A DNA stretch of 64,000 bases, taken from positions 1,178,001-1,242,000 of the forward strand of contig NZ_CP060496.1 of the NCBI RefSeq assembly GCF_014400405.1. Direction: 5' to 3'. This DNA is from Brachybacterium sp. Z12. Lineage in GTDB: Bacteria > Actinomycetota > Actinomycetes > Actinomycetales > Dermabacteraceae. A program made the translations under genes and the position numbers. Below are positions 28,895 to 39,524 of this stretch, in pieces. The notes beneath the pieces were generated by a model, which searched no databases, had not been told where the DNA came from, and saw nothing but the letters and a program-made list of their open reading frames with translations. The first letter of the stretch is position 1; the number at the start of each line of letters is the position of its first letter.

Positions 28895-30473
28895 GTGCCC
28901 ATCGCTTTCCATCCCGAACCCGAATCCGACCACGACGTCGACGGGGAACGCACGGGAGGAGCCGGGGCCGCGGACCACTCGAACGGTGCAGGCGACCCCG
29001 AGGCCTCTCCCCACAGCGAGCCCCCGCGCCGTGACCCGCTGACCGAACGGATCCTCTCGCGCGGCGATGCCTCCGTCTCCGCGGTCACCTATGACTCCGA
29101 GACCGACGGTGAGCAGTACGACCTCGCCGACCGCCAGGCACTGCGCCGGGTCGCGGGCCTCTCCACCGAGCTCGAGGACGTCACCGAGGTCGAGTACCGC
29201 CAGCTGCGGCTCGAACGCGTGGTCCTCGCCGGCCTCTACACCTCGGGCAACGCCGAGGAAGCGGAGGTCAGCCTGCGCGAGCTGGCCGCGCTCGCCGAGA
29301 CCGCCGGCTCCGAGGTGCTCGACGGCATCCTGCAGCGGCGTGCGCATCCCGACCCCGCCACGTTCCTGGGCAAGGGCAAGGCTGCGGAGCTCGCCGACCT
29401 GGTCGCCGCCAAAGGCGCCGACACCGTGATCACCGACGGCGAGCTCGGACCGGGCCAGCGCCGTGCGCTCGAGGACGTCGTCAAGGTGAAGGTCATCGAC
29501 CGCACCGCTCTGATCCTGGACATCTTCGCCCAGCACGCCCAATCCCGGGAGGGCAAGGCCCAGGTCGAGCTCGCCCAACTCGAATACCTGCTGCCGCGCC
29601 TGCGCGGCTGGGGCGAGTCGATGTCCCGCCAGGCCGGTGGCCAGGTGGGCGGAGCGGGAGCCGGCATGGGCTCGCGCGGCCCCGGTGAGACGAAGATCGA
29701 GCTGGACCGCCGGCGCATCCGCGACCGCATGGCCAAGCTGCGCCGCGAGATCAAGGCGATGGCGCCGGGCCGCGACGCCCAGCGCGCCGACCGCAGGCGC
29801 CACCGGATCCCCGCCGTCGCGATCGCCGGGTACACCAACGCCGGCAAGTCCTCGTTGCTGAACCGGCTCACCGGTGCCGGTGTGCTGGTCGAGAACGCCC
29901 TGTTCGCGACGCTGGATCCGACGGTCCGGCGTTCGAGCACCCCGGACGGCCGTGAGTTCACCTACGCGGACACGGTCGGCTTCGTGCGCCACCTGCCCAC
30001 CCAGCTGGTCGAAGCGTTCCGCTCGACACTCGAAGAGGTCGGCGATTCAGATCTCCTGCTGCACGTGGTCGATGCCTCACACCCCGATCCGGAGGGCCAG
30101 ATCGCCGCAGTGCGCACCGTGCTCGGCGAGCTCGAGGATTCGACGTGCCCGAGATCGTGGTCCTCAACAAGGCGGACATCGCCGAACCGGAGACCATCGC
30201 GCGCCTGCGCAGCCAGGTCGGGGACAGCGTCGTCGTCTCCGCACGCACCGGGATGGGGTTCGAGGAGCTGCGAGAGCTGATCGCCGAGCGGCTGCCTCGC
30301 CCCGCCGTCGAGGTGGACCTGGTGGTGCCGTATTCGCGCGGCGACCTCATCTCCCGTGTCCACACCACGGGGAGGTGCTCGCCGAGGAGCACCTGATGGA
30401 GGGCACCCGGCTCCACGCCCGCGTGGATGAGGCGCTCGCCGCAGAACTGAACGGCCTGTCGGCGGGAGCCTGA
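28895..30473 (+). CDS. hflX: GTPase HflX; two frameshifts
   Basis: Ribosome-associated GTPase that splits stalled ribosomes under stress. The N-terminal HflX domain is followed by the G domain: GYTNAGKSSL (P-loop), DTVGFVRHLPTQLVEAFRST (G3 region), NKAD (G4). GTG 28895 follows GAAGGAG. Frame breaks lie near 30138 (one base missing, just before DVPEIVVLNKAD) and at the G run 30369-30372 (G5 written as G4). Repaired length is about 526 residues; the first 60 are low-complexity and acidic, as in actinobacterial HflX. Confidence 0.94.
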
Positions 30474-30508
30474 GCGGCCTGCGCGCAGCACCCGGATACC
30501 CTGGCCGG

Positions 30509-32607
30509 ATGACCGCCCCGACCGATCACCCTGCCGCGCCCACGGCAGGGGACATCCCCCTGTCCACGCTGATGGACGCCGCGGTGTCGGCGATCGGCGG
30601 TTCGCCCCGCCAAGGCCAGCAGACCATGGCGGAAGCCGTCGACCTCGCCATGTCCGGAGGCCGCCACCTGCTGGTGCAGGCCGGCACCGGCACCGGCAAG
30701 TCCCTCGCATACCTGGTGCCCGCTCTGCGTCACGCGCTGGTCAGCGGGCGCCCGGTGGTGGTGTCCACCGCAACCATCGCCCTGCAGACCCAGATCGTCC
30801 GCAAGGACCTGCCGCGGCTGGTCGAGGCGCTCGCACCCCATCTGCCGCGCACCCCCACTTTCGCGCTGCTCAAGGGACGGGCGAACTACCTGTGCAAGCA
30901 CAAGGTCGCCGGCGGCTACCCCGTGGACATCGACTCCGGGGCGCTGTTCGCAGAGGCCTCCGCGGATCCCTCCGGACGCGGCAGCGAGCGGCTCGGCACC
31001 CAGGTGCGGCGCCTGCGCGAATGGGCCGAGGAGACCGACAGCGGTGACCGGGACTCCCTGGAGGATGCCGTCTCGGACCGCGCCTGGCGCCAGGTCTCGG
31101 TCACCGGCACCCAGTGCATCGGCAGCAGCTGCCCGATGGTGGAGGACTGCTTCGCCGAGCGCAGCCGGGAGCTCGCGCGCGAGGTCGACATCGTGGTCAC
31201 CAACCATGCGCTGCTCGCGATCGACGCCTTCGACAACCACGGCATCATCCCCGATCACGATGTGGTCGTCTTCGACGAGGCGCACGATCTCTCCACCCGG
31301 GTGACGAGCGCGGTGACCGATGTGCTGAACCCCGGCATGCTCCGCGGCACCGTCCGCGACCTGCGCGGCCTCGGCGTGGCCGCGACCGCTCTCGATGACG
31401 CTTCCGAGGAGCTGCGCGAATCCCTCGATCTCGCTCCGGACGGCCGGGTGATCGGGGAGCTGCCCGAGCGGCTCGCCGACGCGGTCACCCAGCTTCGCGT
31501 CGAGGCGCGCACCGCCCACTCCGACGCGAAAGATGCGGGGGATGACACCTCTGCCGGCGCCCGCAAGACGGTCCGTGCGAACCTCCAGGAGATCATCGAC
31601 GTCTGCGAGCGCCTGGCCGCCCCCGGTGACGATGACGTGGTCTCGGTCTCGCATTCCCAGGCCACCGGCCGCTCGAGCATCCAGGTGGCGCCGCTCAGCG
31701 TCGCCGGGGCGATGCGAGGGGCCATCCTCGAGGAGCGCACCGCGGTGCTCACCTCCGCGACCCTCGCCCTCGGGGGCCGCTTCGAACCGGCGGCCGGGGA
31801 AGTGGGCCTGGCCCGCCGCGATCGGGTGGGAGAGGACGAGCTGCCGCCCCTGCAGAACGCGAGCGCCTGGGCGGGCCTCGATGTGGGCAGCCCCTTCGAG
31901 TACCGGCGCCAGGGCATCCTCTACACCGCGCAGCATCTCCCGCAGCCCGGGCGGGACGGGCCCTCGCTGCCCATGCTCGACCATCTCACCGAGCTCGTGG
32001 AAGCGTCCGGGGAGGAGCGCTGTGCCTGTTCTCCTCACGGCGCGGTGCCGAGATCGCGGCGGAGCATGTGCGGGCCCGGCTCGACCTGACGATCGCGGTG
32101 CAGGGCGAGGACTCGATGGCGAACCTGGTGAGGACCTTCCGCGAGGAGGAGGACGCCAGCCTCTTCGGCACGCTCACCCTGTGGCAGGGCGTCGACGTCC
32201 CGGGCCGCTCGCTGCGACTGGTCACCATCGATCGCATCCCGTTCCCGCGGCCGGATGATCCCCTCACCGCGGCGCGCCAGGAGCGCATCGGACAGCGCGG
32301 GGGCAACGGCTTCATGTCGATCTCTGCGCAGCATGCGGCGCTGCTGCTGGCGCAGGGCGCCGGGCGCCTGATCCGTTCGACGGCAGATCGCGGGATGGTC
32401 GCGATGCTGGATCCGCGGCTGTCGACGGCGCGCTACGGGGGTTCCTGCGGGAGTCCATGCCCCCGCTGTGGACGACCTCGGATCCCGAGGTTGCGCTGGG
32501 AGCGCTGCGCCGCCTCGCCGAGGACTGATCTGCCGGTCCGAGGACTGGACGATGAGCTGGTGCTGGCGCGCCGCCGAGCGTTCTGCGAGCGCCTGATGGG
32601 CTGCTGA
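30509..32607 (+). CDS. dinG: DinG-type ATP-dependent DNA helicase; at least two frameshifts
   Basis: Superfamily 2 XPD-like helicase for DNA repair. Walker A is AGTGTGKSLAYL (about residue 57), the DEAH box is VFDEAHDLS, and spaced cysteines (CKHK, then CIGSSCPMVEDC) can ligate an Fe-S cluster; motif VI appears as QGAGRLIRS. ATG 30509 lies six bases after TACCCT, hence leaderless. Breaks: G run 32009-32012 and G run 32437-32441, one base missing in each. After the second repair translation would stop at 32528 (LRRLAED); the coding-like tail to 32607 may need a third small shift. Confidence 0.9.
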
Positions 32608-32613
32608 GCGCGG

Positions 32614-33309
32614 TCAGACGGAGCGCAGCACCGCCACGACCTTCCCGAGGATCTCGGCGTGATCGCCGAGGATCGGTGCGAAGGCCGGGTTGTGGGGCAT
32701 CAGCCAGACATGGTCGTCACGCTGGACGAAAGTCTTCACGGTGGCTTCGCCGTCGATCATCGCAGCGACGATCTCGCCCTTCTCCGCGGTGCTCTGCGAT
32801 CGCACCACCACCCAGTCGCCGTCGCAGATGGCGGCGTCGATCATCGAATCGCCGACCACCTGGAGCAGGAAGAGGTCTCCGTCGCCCACCAGGCGCTGGG
32901 GGAGCGTGAAGACGTCCTCGATCTGCTCCTCGGCGGTGATCGGGACGCCGGCGGCGATCCGGCCCACCAGCGGCACCGTCACGGAGTTCGGGCTGAGCTC
33001 CGGCTCGGGGGCGGCGCTGGGGGTGTCATCGACACCGGGCATCACGACCTCCATCGCCCGCGGGCGTTTGGGATCGCGTCGCAGGAATCCCTTGCGCTCG
33101 AGCGCCTGGAGCTGATGGGCGACCGATGAGGAGGAGGTCAGCCCCACCGCATCGCCGATCTCGCGCATGGTCGGCGGGTAGCCGTGCGTGGCGATCGCAG
33201 CGTTGATCGTCTCCAGGATCAGCCGCTGCCGACGCGTCAGCGCCTCGGTGAGCTCATCGGTGGGAGCGTCGCCGCGAGCCCGGATCGGCTTGGGGGTGCT
33301 CGGCGTCAT
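32614..33309 (-). CDS. lexA: SOS repressor LexA
   Basis: Complete 231-residue repressor. N-terminal winged helix ([20 protein letters not shown] onward, with [16 protein letters not shown] as recognition region). Self-cleavage site Ala120-Gly121 in GRIAAGVP, catalytic Ser155 in GDSMID and Lys192 in ATVKTF. It ends seven bases from the dinG frame, convergently. Two SOS boxes in the divergent gap upstream indicate autoregulation and control of the LysM gene. Confidence 0.98.
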   Translation of the reverse strand: MTPSTPKPIRARGDAPTDELTEALTRRQRLILETINAAIATHGYPPTMREIGDAVGLTSSSSVAHQLQALERKGFLRRDPKRPRAMEVVMPGVDDTPSAAPEPELSPNSVTVPLVGRIAAGVPITAEEQIEDVFTLPQRLVGDGDLFLLQVVGDSMIDAAICDGDWVVVRSQSTAEKGEIVAAMIDGEATVKTFVQRDDHVWLMPHNPAFAPILGDHAEILGKVVAVLRSV

Positions 33310-33391
33310 CGTGAGGCCTCCTGGCGTCGATTGTCGGACCCTCGCGGTTCCGTTGTCCTATGGCCCAGCGTAGGACGGCACGAGGCAGAAG

Positions 33392-33407
33392 CCAAACATA
33401 TGTTCGA
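33392..33407. promoter_or_regulatory. LexA box proximal to lexA
   Basis: CCAAAC-ATAT-GTTCGA; the right half is perfect and the left deviates at two bases from TCGAAC. It lies 83 bases before the lexA start, near a minus-strand TACGCT -10 candidate. Confidence 0.75.
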
Positions 33408-33460
33408 TCTTCCTCTTGCGTGTCGTCGGATCGTCGGGCTACAGTCGCACATACATTCGA

Positions 33461-33476
33461 TCGAACAGGAGTTCGG
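33461..33476. promoter_or_regulatory. LexA box overlapping the ribosome-binding site of the LysM gene
   Basis: TCGAAC-AGGA-GTTCGG differs from the consensus only at the last base. The central AGGAG also serves as the ribosome-binding site of the gene starting at 33479. TACAGT at 33440-33445 is a suitable -10, placing the box just after the start of transcription. Confidence 0.82.
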
Positions 33477-33478
33477 AT

Positions 33479-33874
33479 ATGCGTATCGGTACCGCCACGG
33501 TCCTTCCCTTCCCCCAGCAGCGTGAGCAGCGGGGCGAGGGTGCAGCTCGAGCGCGCGTTCGACTCGAGCCGACCCGTCGAGGGCGACTGCTCCTCGCCGC
33601 CCTCGCCTTCTTCCTCGGCCTGCTCGTCGCCGCCGCCGTGCTGCTGACGCTGGACCTCCCGTCCGCGCTCGCCGTCTCGGACTCCGAGGGCCCCGTCACG
33701 GTCACCGTCGAAGCCGGGGACACGCTGTGGGGCTACGCGGAGGAGCTCGCCCCGGAAGGCGTGAGCGAACAGGAGTTCGTCGCCGAGGTGCGCAGCCTCA
33801 ACTACCTGCCCACCGGGCGGGTGACGGCCGGCCAGGTGATCGAACTGCCCGTCCTGGAGGATCCGGCCCGCTGA
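33479..33874 (+). CDS. SOS-induced cell-division inhibitor, LysM/membrane type (YneA/ChiZ/DivS-like)
   Basis: 131 residues: a basic N-terminus, one membrane segment (about residues 37-60) and a C-terminal LysM domain ([18 protein letters not shown], then [12 protein letters not shown]). Small LysM proteins divergent from lexA (YneA in Bacillus, DivS in Corynebacterium, ChiZ in Mycobacterium) halt septation after DNA damage. The ATG at 33479 follows AGGAG embedded in a LexA box, which strongly supports SOS control. Function is inferred from this context, not from sequence identity. Confidence 0.85.
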   Translation: MRIGTATVLPFPQQREQRGEGAARARVRLEPTRRGRLLLAALAFFLGLLVAAAVLLTLDLPSALAVSDSEGPVTVTVEAGDTLWGYAEELAPEGVSEQEFVAEVRSLNYLPTGRVTAGQVIELPVLEDPAR

Positions 33875-33902
33875 ACGGGCCGGGTGCCGGTACCCTGTGC
33901 GG

Positions 33903-34385
33903 ATGCACTGTCCGTTCTGTCGACACTCCGATTCGCGCGTCGTGGACTCGCGCACGTCCGATGACGGTGCGACGATCCGTCGGCGCCGCCAGTGCCCCAA
34001 CTGCTCGAGACGCTTCTCCACCTCGGAGACCGCCTCGCTGTCGGTTCTGAAGAGGTCCGGGGTCAGCGAGCCGTTCAGCCGCGCAAAGGTGATCTCCGGC
34101 GTTCGCAAGGCCTGTCAGGGGCGCCCGGTCAGCGACGACGAGCTGGCGATGCTCGCGCAGCGGGTCGAGGAGAACATCCGCTCGAGCGGACTCGCGGAGA
34201 TCGATGCTCATCAGGTGGGCCTGTCGATCCTGCAGCCGCTGCAGGAGCTCGACGTCGTGGCATATCTGCGCTTCGCCAGCGTGTACCAGGACTTCAACTC
34301 GCTCGTGGACTTCGAAGCCGCGATCGCCCGACTGCGCAGCGAGGGCCTCGAGGGTGCCCAGGCAGGGGACACGAGCCCCGCCTGA
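33903..34385 (+). CDS. nrdR: Transcriptional repressor NrdR
   Basis: 160-residue repressor of ribonucleotide reductase genes that senses ATP/dATP. The zinc ribbon is [17 protein letters not shown] with the second pair in QCPNCSRRF, followed by the ATP-cone domain ([20 protein letters not shown]). Orthologues start with MHCPFC, so I take ATG 33903; TACCCT lies exactly six bases upstream, indicating a leaderless transcript. No NrdR-regulated nrd operon is in the window. The lexA-LysM-nrdR order is typical of Actinobacteria. Confidence 0.97.
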   Translation: MHCPFCRHSDSRVVDSRTSDDGATIRRRRQCPNCSRRFSTSETASLSVLKRSGVSEPFSRAKVISGVRKACQGRPVSDDELAMLAQRVEENIRSSGLAEIDAHQVGLSILQPLQELDVVAYLRFASVYQDFNSLVDFEAAIARLRSEGLEGAQAGDTSPA

Positions 34386-34511
34386 GCGACCGGCCCGAGC
34401 GGGGCGCGGAGCTTCCCGGGCGCGTCATTTCTGCAGATTTTGTGGATCTGGTGCGAGGGCATCGGATCCTGTGCATAAGATGTCCCTCGTGCACTCACGC
34501 AGTGCACACCA

Positions 34512-34548
34512 GATCGGCGGTCGTGGAGGGAAGCCACGGCCGCCGATC
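34512..34548. terminator. Bidirectional terminator between nrdR and the HelD gene
   Basis: A 15-bp stem (34512-34526 with 34534-34548, one G-U pair) and a 7-nt loop lie between convergent genes. The adjacent stretch also has a smaller GTGCAC/GTGCAC repeat near 34490-34507. Confidence 0.85.
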
Positions 34549-34578
34549 CTCATTCCCGGGGCACGGGAGCCGCCTGTC

Positions 34579-36836
34579 TCAGTCCGCGATGCCGGCAGGG
34601 AGATCTCGGGCGTGGACCACGCCGAGGTGCTGCGTCGAGCGGCTCATCGCCACATAGAGATCGCCGGCCCCGTGCGCATCGATCAGCTCCGCGGGCTCCA
34701 CGATCACGACCGCGTCGAACTCGAGGCCCTTCGCGTCCTGCGCCGTCATCACGGCGATCTCGTCGTCCACACCGGCCGATCCCACGCCCACCGCGGGCAG
34801 ACCGCCATGTGCGCGCAGCGCCGCTGCGATAGCGCCGACGCGCTCAGCGGCGACGATGACGGCCAGGCGCCCCAGTCGCTCCTCGTGCACGGCCGCCACT
34901 GCCTCGGCGGTGCGCTGGGTGAGCTCGGAGGGTTCGGCGTGCTCGATCATCGGATCCCGCTCGCCCTCGCGCACGGAGCTGACCGGGGTCACGGGCAGGC
35001 TGTGCGCCTGCGCCATCGAGACGGCCCGGTCCATGATGCGGCTCGGGGTGCGGTAGTTGACCGTGAGGTGCTCGACCTGCAAGCGGTCCTGGATGTATGG
35101 CGAGAGCGCTGCGGCCCATGAATCCGTGCCGCCTGCGGAAGAGGTCTGGGCGACATCTCCGACCACGGTGAACGACTTGGTGGGCGCGCGCCGCATGAGC
35201 GCACGCCAGCTCATGGGGAGTGCTCCTGGGCCTCGTCGACCACGACATGGCCGTAGGTCCAGCTGCGCTCGGAAGAGGCGCGCTCGGCGAGCGTGCGTCC
35301 GTCGCGGATGTGGCCGACCTGGTCGGCCAGGTCCTCGGCCCGGATGATCCCCGAGGTGTCGACGTTCTCGATGACCTCGCGGGCGTACTCGACGTCGGCC
35401 CGGCGCCGCTCCGCGTCGTCGCGGGCCTTCGCCTCGGCCGGCGCCGCGTCCTCACCGAGCAGCTCCGCGACCTCGTCGAGCAGCGGCACGTCCTCGACCG
35501 TCCAGGGGGAGTCCTTGGGGCGTGCGAGCAGCTCGACCCGGTCCGCGAGTGAGCGGGGCGCGGCCTCCCGCAGACGATCCGGGCGCGAGAAGAGGATCTT
35601 CAGGAATCCCTGCGGGGTGTAGGGGAGCCAGGCCAGATTCAGCTGGCGCTTGACCTCCGGATCGTTGCGAAGATCGGCGAGCAGGTCCGGTCGATCCTCG
35701 GGGATCACGGTGTGGCCCTGAGCGCGCAACGACTTCTCGTACTTCTCCACCAGCCGGTCCATCGCGGACCGCACGAAGACCGCGCGAGCGGCGTTGTGGG
35801 GCTTGTGGCTGGCGCGCGCCTCGCGCCGGGCGGCACTGATCATCTCGCGTGAGAGCGTGACGGGCGTGCCATCGATGCGCAGCCTGATGTCCTGGCGCGG
35901 GATGATCTGGCGCTGCTTGACGGCGCGCGAGATCAGCGTGGCCATGGCGGAGTCGCCCTTGACGCGGGCGACCTCGTCCTCGTCGTGGATGAAGGTCTCG
36001 ACGCCGGGGAACAGCTCGCCCGGGGTGAGCATCACGACTCCCGATTCCCCGAGGCCCGGCAGCACGCGCTCGATGTAGCGCAGGAACCCGGTGGTCGGCG
36101 CCATGATGAGCACGCCGGTGTGCTCGAGTCGGCGGCGATGCGTGTAGAGCAGGTACGCCGCGCGATGCAGCGCGACAGCGGTCTTTCCGGTGCCGGGGCC
36201 GCCCTGGACCACCATCACCCCGCGGTTCTCGGAACGGATGATGCGGTCCTGCTCGCCCTGGATGGTCGCGACGATGTCGCCCATCCGGCCGGTGCGCTTC
36301 CCGGAGACCGCGGCCAGCAGCGCGCCCTCGCCCTGCAGCAGGACATCGTGGCCGGGATCCTCGAGCACAGCCTGGTCCAGCACGTCGTCCTCGAGCCCGA
36401 TGACCGTGCGTCCGCGGTTGATCAGGTGCCGCCGCAGCCGCACCTCGAGCCGCTCCGCGCTGGTGGCGCGGTAGAACGCGGCGGCGGCCGGGGCTCGCCA
36501 GTCCACCAGCAGCTGCTCTCGCTTGGGCGTGAAGAGCCCGATGCGGCCGATGTAGTGGCGTGCGCCGTCATCCATGTCCAGGCGTCCGAACACCACGCTG
36601 CGCGCCACGGAGCGCAGCAGCGCCAGACGGTCCTCGTACAGTGCCATGAACGAGTCCCGCTCGGACCGGTTCTGGTGGGTCGAGGCGTGTTGCGAGGCCT
36701 GGATCTGGTCGAGGTTCCGCTCGACCTGGATGATCAGCTCATCGAGCCTCGTATAGAGCCGGTCCGCGTACGTCTGCTCGCGCGCGATCTCCCGGGCGAT
36801 CTGTCCCTCAGCGTCCTCCACGGCCCTGCCTCTCAC
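34579..36836 (-). CDS. helD: HelD-like UvrD/Rep-family motor acting on RNA polymerase; one frameshift
   Basis: About 752 residues. N-terminal coiled coil (EIAREQTYADRLYTRLDELI), Walker A GGPGTGKTAVALHR (near residue 195), Walker B VVVDEAQE and a C-terminal helicase lobe with VMTAQDAKGLEFDAVVIVEP. HelD proteins use ATP to pull stalled RNA polymerase off DNA. The frame breaks at plus-strand G run 35215-35218 (G5 written as G4); repair joins DEAQEHSP to MSWRALMRR. I choose GTG 36836, with GAGG about 11 bases upstream; GTG 36851 is also possible. Confidence 0.9.
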
Positions 36837-36974
36837 CGAGTTCGTCCTCACGCTGCGCCGATTCCGGGCGGACCCCGGGGCGGCGAAGCACGGTGGTCCA
36901 TTATGGTGGACGGGCCTGGGTGCGCGTGCCATCAGGTCACCGATATCCAGACGGCCGCGAGGGAGGAGACCGCG

Positions 36975-37949
36975 ATGCGCGACCCCCGTGATCTCTACCG
37001 GTTCGAATCCGTCGAGGTGCTCGAGGCTGTTCCGCGAACAGGTCTCACCCTCGTCCACGCACTGCCCGGGATGGTCGATGCCGGCAACGCCTGCCGGATC
37101 GCGGCGACCTATCTCCGCGACGAGCTGCGTCATCTGCGACTGGTCTCCTTCGACACCGATGAGCTGATCGACTATCGCGGCGCCCGTCCGCAGGCGACCT
37201 TCGACGGAACCTCGTATGTGGACGTGGAGCTCCCCGAGCTGACGCTGTCGCTGATGTACGACGAGCGTGACCGTCCCTTCCTCTTCCTCGATGGGCCGGA
37301 ACCGGATCTGCAGTGGCGCCGGCTGACGGAGGCGGTGATCGACCTCGTCGAGTACTTCGACGTCGAGCGAGTGGTGGGCATGCAGGCGGTGCCCATGGCG
37401 GTGCCTCACACCCGTCCCATCGGCCTCTTCGCCCATGCGAACGATCCCGCCCTGCTGGGCAGGCCGAACACCCGCCCCACCCCCGCCCCGGGCACCGCCC
37501 CGCAGCTCGGGGAGGAGGGCGCCGCCGAGCTGATCATCCCGGCCTCCTTCAGCGCGCTCCTCGAACACCGTCTCGGGCGGGCCGATCATCCAGCGATGGG
37601 CTATGCAGCCCAGATCCCGCACTACCTCACCCGCACGGACTTCCCGGCCGGTGCTCTGGCTCTGCTGCGCCGCGTCAGCGAAGCGGCGGATCTCGACCTG
37701 CCGCTCGTCCATCTCGGCGACCTCACCGATGCCGCGACCGTCGCCCTCCAGGGCACCCTCGCCCAGAACGGGGAGGTGCGCCAGATCGTCAGCGCGCTCG
37801 AGGAGCAGTACGACGCGATGAGCGAGGCGGATCAGTCGCCGCTCGCGACCACGATGGACCTCCCGACGGCTGACGAGATCGGCGAGCACTTCGAACGCTT
37901 CCTCGCCGATCACGACGGCGAGTCACCGGACGATCCCTTCCCGCGCTGA
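36975..37949 (+). CDS. PAC2 family protein
   Basis: Complete 324-residue protein with the PAC2 (proteasome assembly chaperone-like) fold widespread in Actinobacteria and archaea. Typical segments are FDGWVDAG-like LPGMVDAGNA (about residues 33-42), FDTDELIDYRGARP and RVVGMQAVPMAVPHTRP. ATG 36975 follows GGGAGGAG. The biochemical role of bacterial PAC2 proteins is not settled. It is divergent from helD. Confidence 0.88.
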   Translation: MRDPRDLYRFESVEVLEAVPRTGLTLVHALPGMVDAGNACRIAATYLRDELRHLRLVSFDTDELIDYRGARPQATFDGTSYVDVELPELTLSLMYDERDRPFLFLDGPEPDLQWRRLTEAVIDLVEYFDVERVVGMQAVPMAVPHTRPIGLFAHANDPALLGRPNTRPTPAPGTAPQLGEEGAAELIIPASFSALLEHRLGRADHPAMGYAAQIPHYLTRTDFPAGALALLRRVSEAADLDLPLVHLGDLTDAATVALQGTLAQNGEVRQIVSALEEQYDAMSEADQSPLATTMDLPTADEIGEHFERFLADHDGESPDDPFPR

Positions 37950-38076
37950 GCGGGGGCGGGCGCGTGCGGTGGGCAATGGGCCGCCAGCGCGGCCACGCGG
38001 CCTGCAACCTCCGAGTTCGTTACGTCTTCGTGACCGAGCCAGGGCCCAGTGCGTGTGAACCCGGCCACGATCGTGA

Positions 38077-38247
38077 CAGAATGGTCGCGTTGCGGTGATG
38101 CAGGTCCAGCAGGACAGTCCTACGACGGTGCCTCGGCACAGCAGTACGGAACGCACAATGCGCCACCCGCCTCGGCGGGGGACGGCTTCACGCGGCACCG
38201 CGATCGCGTCGTGCGATCGATGAAGGACGACACAGAAGGTGACAGGT
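38077..38247 (+). promoter_or_regulatory. Promoter and long leader of the cold-shock gene
   Basis: CAGAAT (38077-38082) with TGTGAA 17 bp upstream could be the promoter, giving a leader of about 155 bases. Long leaders are characteristic of cold-shock mRNAs. The promoter call rests on motif and spacing only; the rest of 37950-38247 shows nothing else. Confidence 0.38.
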
Positions 38248-38451
38248 ATGGCACAGGGCTCGGTCAAGTGGTTCAACGCCGAAAAGGGCTTCGGATTCAT
38301 CGAGATCGACGGAGGCGGCGCAGACGTCTTCGTACATCACAGCAAGATCGACATGGATGGCTACCGCGCCCTCGATGAGGGCCAGCGCGTGGAGTTCGAA
38401 GTTACTCAGGGAGACAAGGGCCCGCAGGCTGAGCAGGTCCGCCCGGTCTGA
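38248..38451 (+). CDS. Cold-shock protein (CspA family)
   Basis: 67-residue single-domain OB-fold protein binding single-stranded nucleic acids. RNP1 is KGFGFIEID and RNP2 is VFVHH. ATG 38248 ([10 protein letters not shown]) is chosen over upstream starts because CspA homologues begin there; AGGTGACAGG precedes it. A strong terminator follows, so it is monocistronic. Actinobacteria often carry constitutive CspA paralogues. Confidence 0.96.
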   Translation: MAQGSVKWFNAEKGFGFIEIDGGGADVFVHHSKIDMDGYRALDEGQRVEFEVTQGDKGPQAEQVRPV

Positions 38452-38474
38452 TCGACGGCACCCCCGCGAATCTC

Positions 38475-38513
38475 ACGGACCGGGCAGGAGCATCGCGCTC
38501 CTGCCCGGTCCGT
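38475..38513. terminator. Hairpin terminator after the cold-shock gene
   Basis: Perfect 17-bp inverted repeat (38475-38491 with 38497-38513) and a 5-nt loop, between convergent genes. Confidence 0.9.
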
Positions 38514-38527
38514 CGTCGTCGGAGGGG

Positions 38528-39370
38528 TCAGCGGCCCAGCACGCGCCCGGCGCGGGCGAGAGCCTCGACCTGCGCGGGGCGGGCCAGGCGCACTGACACC
38601 GCATCGGAACGCAGATCACGGTCGATCATCTCGGGCGGCGGCCGGCGAGAGGCGAGCAGGACGCAGTTCCCACGGCGCTTGCCCGACAGGTGAGCGGGCT
38701 CGGCGATGACGCCGACGTGGGGGAAGACCGCGGACAGGGTCGCGACCTCGTCCGCCATCAGGCCAGCGCCGGGCGGGGCCGCGCAGTTGGCCAGGTAGAG
38801 GCCGCCGTCCCGCAGCACCCTGTCGGCGTGCTCGGCGGCTGCGACGGTGGTGAGCTCCTGCGGTGTCACCGCGCCGGCGAAGACATCTCGCACCAGCACG
38901 TCGAAGCGGCTCTCGCGCCAGGAGCCGAGCGCACTGAGGGCATCTTCGGTCCGCACTCTCAGCTGAGGGGAGCGGGGAAGATCGAACCAGGTGCGCACCT
39001 GCTGGGCGAGCAGCTCATCGATCTCCACCACGATCTGCCGTGAGCGCGGATACCGGGCGGAGATCGCCCGGGGCAGCGAGCAGCCCCCTCCGCCGAGGTG
39101 CGCGAGCTGGACCGCCGTCGCGCCGTCGCCGTCCTCGTCGCCGGCCTCGAGGTGCCGGTCGATCACCAGCAGCATCCACCGCATGTACTCGAACACCAGG
39201 TGCTCGGGGTCCGGATGGAGGTGCGAGGAGGGCACTCCGTTGACATCGAGCAGCACGGAGCCGTCGTTCTCGAGGGTCAACCGGGCGGTGCCGGTGGAGA
39301 TGGGGATCGGGGTGTCGAGCGGACCGAGCTGCGCGAAGGCAGGTCGTCGCTCGCGGTCGCGGCGGGCCAT
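38528..39370 (-). CDS. Spermidine synthase-like methyltransferase-fold protein
   Basis: 280 residues with a Rossmann fold of the spermidine synthase family: AHLGGGGCSLPRAISARYP (about residues 90-108) is the nucleotide-binding glycine loop, IVVEIDELL the next strand with its acidic residue, and VLVRDVFAG the strand that in true synthases carries the catalytic Asp. This subgroup is common in Actinobacteria and has not been shown to make polyamines. ATG 39370 lies six bases after TAGAGT on the minus strand, so it is probably leaderless. Confidence 0.82.
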   Translation of the reverse strand: MARRDRERRPAFAQLGPLDTPIPISTGTARLTLENDGSVLLDVNGVPSSHLHPDPEHLVFEYMRWMLLVIDRHLEAGDEDGDGATAVQLAHLGGGGCSLPRAISARYPRSRQIVVEIDELLAQQVRTWFDLPRSPQLRVRTEDALSALGSWRESRFDVLVRDVFAGAVTPQELTTVAAAEHADRVLRDGGLYLANCAAPPGAGLMADEVATLSAVFPHVGVIAEPAHLSGKRRGNCVLLASRRPPPEMIDRDLRSDAVSVRLARPAQVEALARAGRVLGR

Positions 39371-39524
39371 CGCCCCACTCTAGGAGATCCGCTTGCCGTT
39401 CCTCCCCAGGTCTCTTCGGTCCACAGCGGGGCAGGTGGGGCGTCGCCCGTCACACCCTCCCCTAGCGTGCTCGATACGAGGACAGCACAAGAAGCGTCCG
39501 CCGCGCCGCAGGAGGAGGAGCCCG

